NCBI GenBank assembly: GCA_964399195.1
Contig: CAYNPY010000001.1
Location: 40,934-104,933, forward strand
DNA length: 64,000 nt
Direction: 5' to 3'
Origin: CAINDZ01 sp964399195
GTDB taxonomy: Bacteria > Krumholzibacteriota > Krumholzibacteriia > LZORAL124-64-63
Part shown: piece by piece, positions 41,587 to 48,819 of the stretch
Position numbering within the stretch: the stretch's first letter is position 1
How the letters are laid out: every line of letters begins with the position of its first letter
The notes under the pieces: model-generated
Told to the model about the DNA's origin: nothing
The model's input: only the letters and a program-made list of their open reading frames with translations
Database searches by the model: none
Translations under genes and position numbers: made by a program

Positions 41587-42872
41587 AGAGGTTCGGACGC
41601 GACCGACGCCCCCTGATCGTATCCGTGATCGCGCTGCTGCTGGGGCTCGTGGCCGCCGGCGGCGCGCGCGCCGCGGACTGGCTGCTGCTGCCGATGGACC
41701 TGACGCAGCGCAATCACCTGCGCGCCTACGGCGTGGCCTTCCACGCGCTGGAAAGCGGCGACCGCGTGAACTGGCTGCTCAACTACCGCGGCGGCAGCTT
41801 CCTGGTGGCCGACAACCAGCGCGTGCGCCTGGACGCGCGCCTGCTCGGCGTGGATTTCGAGCCGGTGGGCGAGGCCGAGCTGGCGCAGATCCGCGCGACG
41901 GTGGCGCAGGAGAACATGGACGAGGTGCTGCTGGAAAAGCCGCCCCGCATCGCCGTCTACAGCCCGCCGTACATGCAGCCCTGGGATGACGCGGTGACCA
42001 TGGCCCTCACCTACGCGGAGGTGCCGTTCGACGTGGTCTACGACACGGAGGTGCTGAACGGCAAGCTGCGCGACTACGACTGGCTGCACCTGCACCACGA
42101 GGACTTCACGGGCCAGTTCGGGAAGTTCTACGCGAGCTTCGGTCTGGAGCCGTGGTACCTCGAGCAGAAGCATTTCCAGGAGGAACTGGCGCGCTCGCTC
42201 GGCTACGCCACCGTCTGGCAGCAGAAGCACGCCGTGGCGCTGGCGATCCGCCAGTACGTCGAGGGCGGCGGCTTCCTGTTCGCGATGTGCTCGGCGACCG
42301 ACTCGATCGACATCGCGCTGGCCTGGCTGGGCACGGACATCGTCGGCGAGCCGTACGACGGCACGCCCGTCGACCCCGCCTGGCGGCTGAAGGCGGACTT
42401 CGACGCGGCGTTCGCGTTCGAGAACTACAAGCTGACGACCAACCCGATGGTCTACGAGTACTCCGAGTTGGACACCAGCGACTACGCGCAGATGCGGGGC
42501 GCCGAGGCGGACTACTTCACGCTCTTCGCGTTCGCCGCGAAGTACGACCCCGTGCCGGCGATGCTGACGCAGAACCACGTCAACGTCATCAACGGCTTCC
42601 TGGGCCAGACCACGGGGTTCCAGCGGAAGTTCGTCAAGCGCCAGGCCGTCGTGCTGGCGGCCGTCGAGGGCACCGACGAGGTCAAGTACATCCACGGCAA
42701 GCGCGGGCAGGGCACGTTCACCTTCCTCGGCGGGCACGACCCGGAGGATTACCAGCACCGCGTTGGCGACGTGGAGACCGACCTCGATCTGTACCCGACG
42801 TCGCCCGGGTACCGGCTCATCCTGAACAACATCCTGTTCCCGGCCGCCCGCCAGAAGCCGCGCAAGACCTAG
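41583..42872 (+). CDS. Exported conserved protein often annotated as asparagine synthetase B-like
   Basis: A 429-residue protein with an N-terminal signal (IALLLGLVAAGGARAA). Strong conserved blocks: QRNHLRAYGVAFHALESGD, VNWLLNYRGGSFLV, PPRIAVYSPP with PWDDAVTMALTYAEVPFDVVYD, DYDWLHLHHEDFTGQFGKFY, and FTFLGGHDPEDYQH. I recall this block set from FCB-group proteins labelled asparagine synthetase B, although no ATP-pyrophosphatase or Ntn amidotransferase motif is visible, so that label is doubtful. The arrangement fits a DUF4159-like amidotransferase fold. It closes the operon that begins at the NTF2-like gene or the kinase. Function unknown. Confidence 0.75.
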   Translation: MKRFGRDRRPLIVSVIALLLGLVAAGGARAADWLLLPMDLTQRNHLRAYGVAFHALESGDRVNWLLNYRGGSFLVADNQRVRLDARLLGVDFEPVGEAELAQIRATVAQENMDEVLLEKPPRIAVYSPPYMQPWDDAVTMALTYAEVPFDVVYDTEVLNGKLRDYDWLHLHHEDFTGQFGKFYASFGLEPWYLEQKHFQEELARSLGYATVWQQKHAVALAIRQYVEGGGFLFAMCSATDSIDIALAWLGTDIVGEPYDGTPVDPAWRLKADFDAAFAFENYKLTTNPMVYEYSELDTSDYAQMRGAEADYFTLFAFAAKYDPVPAMLTQNHVNVINGFLGQTTGFQRKFVKRQAVVLAAVEGTDEVKYIHGKRGQGTFTFLGGHDPEDYQHRVGDVETDLDLYPTSPGYRLILNNILFPAARQKPRKT

Positions 42873-42939
42873 CGGCGCGGGGTTCCTGCGGCGCGCGGTG
42901 CGGCAGCGTAAATCGCGATTATGCATGCGGTTAATTTTG

Positions 42940-42969
42940 CTGACACAAACAGGATTATTTTGCTATGAT
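42940..42969 (+). promoter_or_regulatory. Sigma-70 promoter with extended -10 for the zinc-ribbon gene
   Basis: CTGACA (42940-42945), an 18-base spacer, TATGAT (42964-42969) with TGC in front as an extended -10. The surrounding 60 bases are AT-rich. It lies 55 bases before the 61-codon gene. Confidence 0.6.
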
Positions 42970-43024
42970 TTCAATCGGCGCGCGCGGCAGACCCGCCGCC
43001 GGAGCCCCCGGGAGGACGTGAGGG

Positions 43025-43210
43025 ATGGACTACCCCGAGTGCCGGAAATGCGGGCAGGGCCTGCTGCTGCCGCTCTCGGATTACGGCCGCGACGGCGCCG
43101 CGATCCACTTCAAGGCCTGGGTCTGCCACAATCCGGGCTGCGGGTTCAGCATCCGCATCGACAACGGCGAAATCAGTTTCGGCAAGGGCCTGCGGGAATC
43201 CGTGAAGTAG
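43025..43210 (+). CDS. Small zinc-ribbon protein
   Basis: A 61-residue protein with CxxC at C6/C9 and a second pair C34-x4-C39, a zinc-ribbon/rubredoxin-knuckle pattern; between them sits an aromatic loop and after them a beta strand (FSIRIDNGEISF). No signal peptide. Its own promoter and a strong ribosome site (GGGAGG and GAGGG before the ATG) support expression. Family not recognised; nucleic-acid or partner-protein binding is typical of such domains. A hairpin follows. Confidence 0.75.
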   Translation: MDYPECRKCGQGLLLPLSDYGRDGAAIHFKAWVCHNPGCGFSIRIDNGEISFGKGLRESVK

Positions 43211-43216
43211 CGGCGC

Positions 43217-43237
43217 CGCCAGGCGTCACACCTGGCG
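43217..43237. terminator. Hairpin between convergent genes
   Basis: CGCCAGG / CCTGGCG with a 7-base loop that holds the minus-strand stop codon (43226-43228). No T-run on either side. Confidence 0.4.
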
Positions 43238-44035
43238 CGGGCGCGCCCGCCACAGCCAGCGGCCTGTGAGCGCCAGCATCGCCAGCGAGCCCGCGGCCAG
43301 CGCCAGGTCGACGGCGGTCGGCGCCTGCGACTGCGCTCCCGCCGGGCCGGACGCCATCATCACGCCGAGCGAGATGCCGTTGTGGACCGCGTGCGCCAGC
43401 CAGCAGCAGGTCAGCGAGCGGGTCACCTCCCAGACGAAGCCCAGCAGCGCTCCGACCGCGATCAGGCCCAGCAGGTACCAGGGCTCGCCGTGCACGAACC
43501 CGAACAGCAGCGCCGAAGCGGCGATCGCCGGCCACGGGCCCCAGGTCAGGCTGAAGACGCGGTGCACCAGGCCGCGGTAGACCAGCTCCTCCGCCAGGGG
43601 GCCGGCGATGACGACCGCGACGATCGCGACGGCCACCTCCCACGGCGTTTGCGGCAGATTGGCTGCGTGATGCGCCAGCCACTTCGGGTCGGCCGGGTGC
43701 AGGCGCAGGGACAGCCAGGCCAGCAGGGAGCCGGAGGGCAGCGCCGCCAGCGCCAGCAGCACGGTGCCGATCGCCCGCGCGGGCTCCGGGCGGTCCAGCG
43801 CGAAGTCGCGTCCGGGCCGCCAGCGCCAGCGCCAGGCCAGCACCGCCAGCGGCAGCATGACGCCGCCCAGGGCTCCGGCCAGCACCGGCCCGAAGAGGCC
43901 GCCGGCGCGGTCGTACCACAGGAGCTGGCAGGCGAAGTTCGTCGCGATCAGGAGGCCCGCCAGGGCCAGCAGGCGGCCGCGGCTCCAGGACTCCCACAGG
44001 CCGGGGGCGGGCGGCGGCGCGGAGGGTTCGAGCAT
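43226..44035 (-). CDS. CPBP family intramembrane glutamic endopeptidase
   Basis: A 269-residue protein with six to eight TM segments and the three CPBP (Abi) motifs: EELVYRG (motif 1, catalytic Glu pair), FGFVHG (motif 2) and HAVHNG (motif 3). Family members are Rce1-like membrane proteases involved in protein processing or bacteriocin immunity; substrate unknown. The start ATG 44035 leaves 109 bases to the divergent HAD gene. It is convergent with the zinc-ribbon gene. Confidence 0.87.
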   Translation of the reverse strand: MLEPSAPPPAPGLWESWSRGRLLALAGLLIATNFACQLLWYDRAGGLFGPVLAGALGGVMLPLAVLAWRWRWRPGRDFALDRPEPARAIGTVLLALAALPSGSLLAWLSLRLHPADPKWLAHHAANLPQTPWEVAVAIVAVVIAGPLAEELVYRGLVHRVFSLTWGPWPAIAASALLFGFVHGEPWYLLGLIAVGALLGFVWEVTRSLTCCWLAHAVHNGISLGVMMASGPAGAQSQAPTAVDLALAAGSLAMLALTGRWLWRARPRQV

Positions 44036-44144
44036 GCGCGTCGGCTCTTCCTGGCGGCGCCCGGCCGCGGGCGGTGAATTCCGGGCGCCGGCCGGATGTG
44101 CATTCGGCGCGCCGAAAGGTTAGTATGGCCGGCGGGATCCGCCA

Positions 44145-44900
44145 ATGAAAGGTGCCGACGTGGCAGCGCGCGCGATCGATGCGGTGATCTTCGACCTCGA
44201 CAACACGCTCACCGACTTCATGAAGGCGAAGGAGGACGCCATCGGCGCCGCCGTCGACGCCATGATCGACGCCGGACTGCCGCTGGGCCGGCGTGACGCC
44301 ATCGACCGCATCTTCGCGATCTACCGCGACAAGGGCATCGAGCACCAGCGCGTGTTCAACAGCTTTCTCGAGCAGGCCGTCGGCCGCTCCGACGACCGCG
44401 TGCTCGCGGCGGCGGTCCTGGCCTACCGCCGCGCCCGCGACGCCTCGCTGGTGCTGTACCCGCACGCCAAGCTGGTGCTCAACCGCCTGCTCAAGGACGG
44501 CTACAAGCTGGCCGTGGTCAGCGACGCGCCCCGCTTCGAGGCCTGGCTGCGCCTGACGGCGCTGGGGCTGCAGCACGCCTTCGACGTCGTGCTGACGTTC
44601 GACGACACCGGCCACCGCAAGCCGGACCCGGCGGGTTTCCGCATGGCGCTCGAGCAGCTGGGCGTGTCGGCCGACCGCGCCCTGGTGATCGGCGACTGGA
44701 AGGAGCGCGACATCCTCGGCGGCCGCAACGCCGGCCTGCACACCGTCTACGCGCGCTACGGCGACCTCTACTCTCAGTACGCCGACAAGGTGGCCGGGCA
44801 GGGACCCGAGCCCGACTTCGTGGTCGACGACCTCCTGCAACTGCTGGACGTGCTGGCGCGGCTCAACGGCGCGGCGGCCGAGGGGAGGGCGCATTCATGA
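44145..44900 (+). CDS. HAD family hydrolase
   Basis: A 251-residue haloacid dehalogenase-superfamily phosphatase. Motif I is FDLDNTLTD (two Asp), motif II is VVSDAP, motif III is the Lys in RKPDP, and motif IV is IGDWKERDILGG. The cap domain is helical (residues ~20-100). Substrate is unknown; the class includes phosphoglycolate and pyrimidine nucleotide phosphatases. Start ATG 44145; the stop overlaps the nnrE start by 4 bases. Confidence 0.87.
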   Translation: MKGADVAARAIDAVIFDLDNTLTDFMKAKEDAIGAAVDAMIDAGLPLGRRDAIDRIFAIYRDKGIEHQRVFNSFLEQAVGRSDDRVLAAAVLAYRRARDASLVLYPHAKLVLNRLLKDGYKLAVVSDAPRFEAWLRLTALGLQHAFDVVLTFDDTGHRKPDPAGFRMALEQLGVSADRALVIGDWKERDILGGRNAGLHTVYARYGDLYSQYADKVAGQGPEPDFVVDDLLQLLDVLARLNGAAAEGRAHS

Positions 44901-46609
44901 GGGTGTGCACCGCGGCGCAGATGGCGGCGATCGACCGCCGGACGATCGAGGGCGGCGTGCCGTCCCTGGAACTGATGGAGCGCGCCGGCGAGGCGGCGGC
45001 CGGTCACGTGCTGGAACTGCTGGCCGAGCAGCAGGAGCATGGGCACCAGCACGGTCACCACCGCCACGACGGCCACGACCATGCGGATCACGGGCACGAA
45101 CACGGCGACGCGGCCTGCGAGGGCTGCGCGCCGCCCGACCCGGCGGTGCTGGTCGTGTGCGGCCGGGGCAACAACGGCGGCGACGGCCTGGTCGTCGCGC
45201 GCCATCTGGCGGAGCAGGGCGTGCCGGCGGCCGTGCTGCTGCTGGGCGCCCCGCGCGACCTGACGCCGGACGCCCGGCGCAACCTGGAGCGGCTGCCCGA
45301 GGCGGTCGAGGTCGTGCAGACGGAGCCGCGCGACTGGGCGGACGCCTTCGCGGAACTGGCCGACGGCGCGGCCGTCGTCGTCGACGCCGTGCTGGGCACC
45401 GGGACCCGGCTGCCGCTGGCTGCGGAGCTGGCGGCTCTGTTCCGCGCCATGAACGACGCCGCGGTCCCGACGCTCGCGATCGACGTGCCGTCGGGCGTCC
45501 GCGGCGACGACGGCGGCGTGGACCCGGTGGCGGTGGCCGCCGACGTGACGGTGGCGCTCGGACTGCCCAAGCTGGGGCTGCTGGTGGCGCCGGGGCGCGA
45601 CTACGCCGGGCGCGTGGTGGTCGCGGACATCGGCCTGGACCCGGCCGCCTGCGAAGAACTGGCCGGACCCTGGCGCTGGCAGGAGCGGGCCGGCTACCTG
45701 GCGCTGCTGCCGCCGCGCCCGACGACGGTCCACAAGGGGGACTGCGGGCATCTGCTGCTGGTGGCCGGCTCGCGGGCCTACGGCGGCGCGGCGCACCTGG
45801 CGGGCCTGGGCGCCCTGCGCTCGGGGGTGGGCCTGCTGACGGTGGCGGCGCCCGAGCCGCTCGAGAACGCGCTGCGCGCCGGGCTGCCCGAGGCCGTGCT
45901 GCGCCCCCTGCCGGCGACGGCCGCCGGGACCCTGGCGCCGGTGAGAGACGCCGTGACGGGCGAGCTGCTGGGCCGCGCGCGGGCCGTCGCCCTGGGGCCC
46001 GGTCTGGGCGACGATTCCGCCACCGACGCCTGGGTGCGCGATTTCGCGGGCAAGGTGACGCTGCCGCTGGTCATCGACGCCGACGGCCTGAATGCGCTGG
46101 CGCGCGGCGGTCGCGAGCCGGCGTTCGCCGGCCGCGAGGTGGTGCTGACGCCGCACCCGGGCGAGTTCGCGCGGCTGGCCCGGCTGGCGACCGCGGACGT
46201 GGCGTCCCGCCGCCTCGAACTGGCGGCGTGGGCGGCCGACCGCTGGGGCGCGGTGGTCGTGCTTAAGGGCTCGCCGGCGGTGATCGGCGTTCCGGGTGAA
46301 GGCGCCTGGCTCAACGCCTCCGGCGACGACGCGCTGGCCCGCGGCGGCGCCGGCGACGTGCTGACCGGGCTGATCGGCGGCCTGCTGGCGCAGGGACTGC
46401 CGGCGCGCGACGCGGCGCTGCTGGGCTGCTACGTGCACGGCCTGGCCGGCACCGCCGCCGCGCGCGAGGTGTCCAGCCGCGGCGTGCTGGTGCGCGAGGT
46501 GGCCGCCGCGATCGGGCCGCAGTGGCTGGCGCTCGAGCGCGAGGCGAGCGGCATCGCCGGCCTTCGTGAGCGCCTGTGGCCGTCGCTGCCGGAGGCGGGA
46601 CCGCGATGA
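44897..46609 (+). CDS. nnr: Bifunctional NAD(P)H-hydrate epimerase / ADP-dependent dehydratase with His-rich insert
   Basis: Repair enzyme for damaged (hydrated) NAD(P)H. The 570 residues are an N-terminal NnrE epimerase domain (LELMERAGEAAAGH, then CGRGNNGGDGLV at 88-99 and AIDVPSG) fused to a C-terminal NnrD dehydratase (LLLVAGSRAYGGAAHLAG, ALGPGLGDD, LVIDADGLNAL, TPHPGEFARL, SGDDALARGGAGDVLTG). The unusual feature is a segment at 48-77 placed right before the GNNGGDG loop: 11 His among residues 48-69, then CEGC at 74-77. It resembles nickel or zinc storage sequences and is not part of the usual epimerase fold as I know it. Start ATG 44897 overlaps the HAD stop; the stop overlaps tsaD. Confidence 0.9.
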   Translation: MRVCTAAQMAAIDRRTIEGGVPSLELMERAGEAAAGHVLELLAEQQEHGHQHGHHRHDGHDHADHGHEHGDAACEGCAPPDPAVLVVCGRGNNGGDGLVVARHLAEQGVPAAVLLLGAPRDLTPDARRNLERLPEAVEVVQTEPRDWADAFAELADGAAVVVDAVLGTGTRLPLAAELAALFRAMNDAAVPTLAIDVPSGVRGDDGGVDPVAVAADVTVALGLPKLGLLVAPGRDYAGRVVVADIGLDPAACEELAGPWRWQERAGYLALLPPRPTTVHKGDCGHLLLVAGSRAYGGAAHLAGLGALRSGVGLLTVAAPEPLENALRAGLPEAVLRPLPATAAGTLAPVRDAVTGELLGRARAVALGPGLGDDSATDAWVRDFAGKVTLPLVIDADGLNALARGGREPAFAGREVVLTPHPGEFARLARLATADVASRRLELAAWAADRWGAVVVLKGSPAVIGVPGEGAWLNASGDDALARGGAGDVLTGLIGGLLAQGLPARDAALLGCYVHGLAGTAAAREVSSRGVLVREVAAAIGPQWLALEREASGIAGLRERLWPSLPEAGPR

Positions 46610-47616
46610 AGGTGCTGGGGATCGAGACCTCGTGCGACGACACTTCCGTCGCGCTCTACGACAGCGAGGGCGGCGTCGCGGCCAACCTGCTCAGCTCGCA
46701 GGTGGACCTGCACGGCGCATTCGGCGGCGTCGTGCCCGAGCTCGCGAGCCGCGCGCACCTGGTCAACCTGCTGCCGATGGTGGACCTGCTGCTGGAGCGG
46801 CAGGGGCTGCGCCCGCGCGACCTGGACGGCGTGGCGGTGACGGCCGGTCCGGGGCTGCTGGGCGCGCTGCTGGTCGGGCTGTCGACGGCCAAGGCGATCT
46901 GCTACGCGGCGGACCTGCCCCTGGTCGGCGTGCACCACCTCGAGGGGCACATCCTGGCCAACGCGCTGACGGCCGAACTGGTGCTGCCGGCCACCGTGCT
47001 CATCGTTTCGGGAGGCCATACCGAAGTGGTCCACATGCCGGAGGTGGGCCGCTACGAGCGACTGGGCGGCACCCTGGACGACGCGGCCGGCGAGGCCTTC
47101 GACAAGACGGCCAAGCTCCTGGGCCTGCCGTATCCGGGCGGGCCGCCGGTCGATGCCGCGTCCAGGCGCGGGCAGCCCGGCCGCTTCAGCTTCCCGCGGC
47201 CGCTGCTGGCCGACCCCCGCATCGTCTTCAGCTTCAGCGGCCTGAAGACCGCCGTGCGCACCGCCGTGGAGGGCCTGCCGCGGCCGCTGGATGAGCAGAC
47301 CGTCGCCGACGTCTGCCGCGAGGCCCAGGACGCCATCGTCGAGGTGCTCTGCCGCCGCCTGTTCCAGGCGGCGCGGCGGCGCCAAGCCCGGGCCGTCTAC
47401 CTGGCCGGCGGTGTGGCGGCCAACGGCCAGTTGCGCGAGCGCGTGGCGCAGGAAGCGGCGCGCCGCGGCCTGCACTTCCTGCCGCCGGAGCGCGTGTACT
47501 GCACGGACAACGCCGCCATGATCGCCTACGCCGGCTGGTGCCATCTGACTGCCGGGCGGCGCGATCCGCTGACCCTCGACAGCTTCGCGCGGGCCCCCCT
47601 AGCTTCCTGGCGCTAA
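46606..47616 (+). CDS. tsaD: tRNA N6-adenosine threonylcarbamoyltransferase TsaD
   Basis: Catalytic subunit for t6A37 formation in tRNAs that read ANN codons. The 336 residues show LGIETSCDDTSVAL at the N-terminus, the metal-binding H111-x3-H115 in VGVHHLEGH, SGGHTEVV, SFSGLKTAVR and YLAGGVAANGQLR. Start ATG 46606 has GGAGGCGGG upstream and overlaps the stop of the preceding gene. Length is normal. The pairing with nnr in one operon is seen in several bacteria, whose tsaE, tsaB and nnr genes often cluster. Confidence 0.94.
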   Translation: MKVLGIETSCDDTSVALYDSEGGVAANLLSSQVDLHGAFGGVVPELASRAHLVNLLPMVDLLLERQGLRPRDLDGVAVTAGPGLLGALLVGLSTAKAICYAADLPLVGVHHLEGHILANALTAELVLPATVLIVSGGHTEVVHMPEVGRYERLGGTLDDAAGEAFDKTAKLLGLPYPGGPPVDAASRRGQPGRFSFPRPLLADPRIVFSFSGLKTAVRTAVEGLPRPLDEQTVADVCREAQDAIVEVLCRRLFQAARRRQARAVYLAGGVAANGQLRERVAQEAARRGLHFLPPERVYCTDNAAMIAYAGWCHLTAGRRDPLTLDSFARAPLASWR

Positions 47617-47788
47617 AGAGACCCCGTGCCCGGCCGATCTGGGGCGCAGGGACCCGTTCGGGGTTCCTGCCCGCCGGACCGCTCGGCTCCGAATCGCCTG
47701 CGTGGCATGAGCTTTGCGACCCGTTGCGGCAGCGCCGGACCCCCGCGGGGGGACCGGTGACGATTCGCCCACGAGCCCCGGGGAGCCC

Positions 47789-48808
47789 ATGGCCGCCAAA
47801 GCCCGGATCCTCGTCGCCGACGACGAGCCGCACATCCGGAGAATCCTCCAGTTCCTGCTCGAACAGGAGGGTTTCGAGGTCCGCCTGGCCGAGGACGGCG
47901 AGGAGGCCTGGCAGGCCGTCGCCAGCTTCCGTCCGGACCTGGTCCTGCTGGACGTGATGATGCCCCGGCGGGACGGATTTTCCGTCCTGGAGATCATTCG
48001 TGCCGGGTTCGAGACCGCGCGGCTGCCGGTGATCCTGCTGACGGCCAAGAGCGACGCCGCCGACAAGGTCCAGGGCCTGCGCGGCGGCGCCAACGACTAC
48101 ATCGTCAAGCCGTTCAGCCACGACGAGTTGCTGCTGCGTGTGAGCAACCTGCTGGAGTCCACGCGTCGCGAGCGCGAGGCCAACCCCCTGACCGGCCTGC
48201 CCGGCAACCGGGCCATCGAACGGGAAGTCCAGGTCCGGCTCGCGCGCGGCGACGACTTCGCGCTGATGTACGTGGACATCGACCGGTTCAAGAGCTTCAA
48301 CGACCACTACGGCTACGCGCGCGGCGACCGCGCGATCTCCTTCACCGCGGGCGTGCTGGTCGGCTGCGCGCAGAAGTTTGGGCCGGCGGGCGTCTTCGTC
48401 GGGCACGTCGGCGGCGACGACTTCGTGGTGGCCACCGACTCGGCCGGCAGCCAGGAGCTGGGGCGCCGCATCATCGAGGAATTCGACGCCGGTGTGCTCG
48501 CGCTGCACGACCCGGCGGACGCCGAGCGCGGCTACCTGGAGGTGGAGAACCGCGCGGGCATTCGCGAGCGGTTCCCGCTCATCGCGCTGACGGTGGCCCT
48601 GATCACCGACGTCAAGGGCCGGTTCACTCACCCGGCCGTGCTCAGCGACACGCTGGCCGAGCTGAAGAAATACGGCAAGGCCAATCCCCGCAGCGTCGTC
48701 GTCACCGAGCGGCGCTCGCCGACGGGCAACCCGGATCTCATGCTGTCCTCCGGCAGTTTCGCGGGCCAATCCGGCCCGGGACCCGGGGACGGCCAGTTGC
48801 CGACGTGA
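47789..48808 (+). CDS. Response regulator with variant GGDEF domain (GGDDF)
   Basis: A 339-residue REC-GGDEF protein. REC: DDE at 11-13, phospho-acceptor D55 in LLDVMMP, and the Lys in YIVKPF. A linker (~125-140) leads to a GGDEF domain: NPLTGLPGNRAIE, MYVDIDRFKSFNDHYGYARGD, and at 208-212 GGDDF instead of GGDEF. The Glu-to-Asp change in the signature makes diguanylate cyclase activity uncertain. No RxxD inhibitory site precedes it. Start ATG 47789 has GGGGAG 4 bases upstream. The next start is in the same transcript, 11 bases on. It heads a signalling block with two HD-GYP fusions. Confidence 0.85.
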   Translation: MAAKARILVADDEPHIRRILQFLLEQEGFEVRLAEDGEEAWQAVASFRPDLVLLDVMMPRRDGFSVLEIIRAGFETARLPVILLTAKSDAADKVQGLRGGANDYIVKPFSHDELLLRVSNLLESTRREREANPLTGLPGNRAIEREVQVRLARGDDFALMYVDIDRFKSFNDHYGYARGDRAISFTAGVLVGCAQKFGPAGVFVGHVGGDDFVVATDSAGSQELGRRIIEEFDAGVLALHDPADAERGYLEVENRAGIRERFPLIALTVALITDVKGRFTHPAVLSDTLAELKKYGKANPRSVVVTERRSPTGNPDLMLSSGSFAGQSGPGPGDGQLPT

Positions 48809-48819
48809 GTCGAGGCGCC

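Noticed and set aside
41583..42872. Asparagine synthetase B as a functional name
   Set aside because: Neither the N-terminal Cys amidotransferase nor the SGGxDS ATP-binding motif is present, so the label is not supported.
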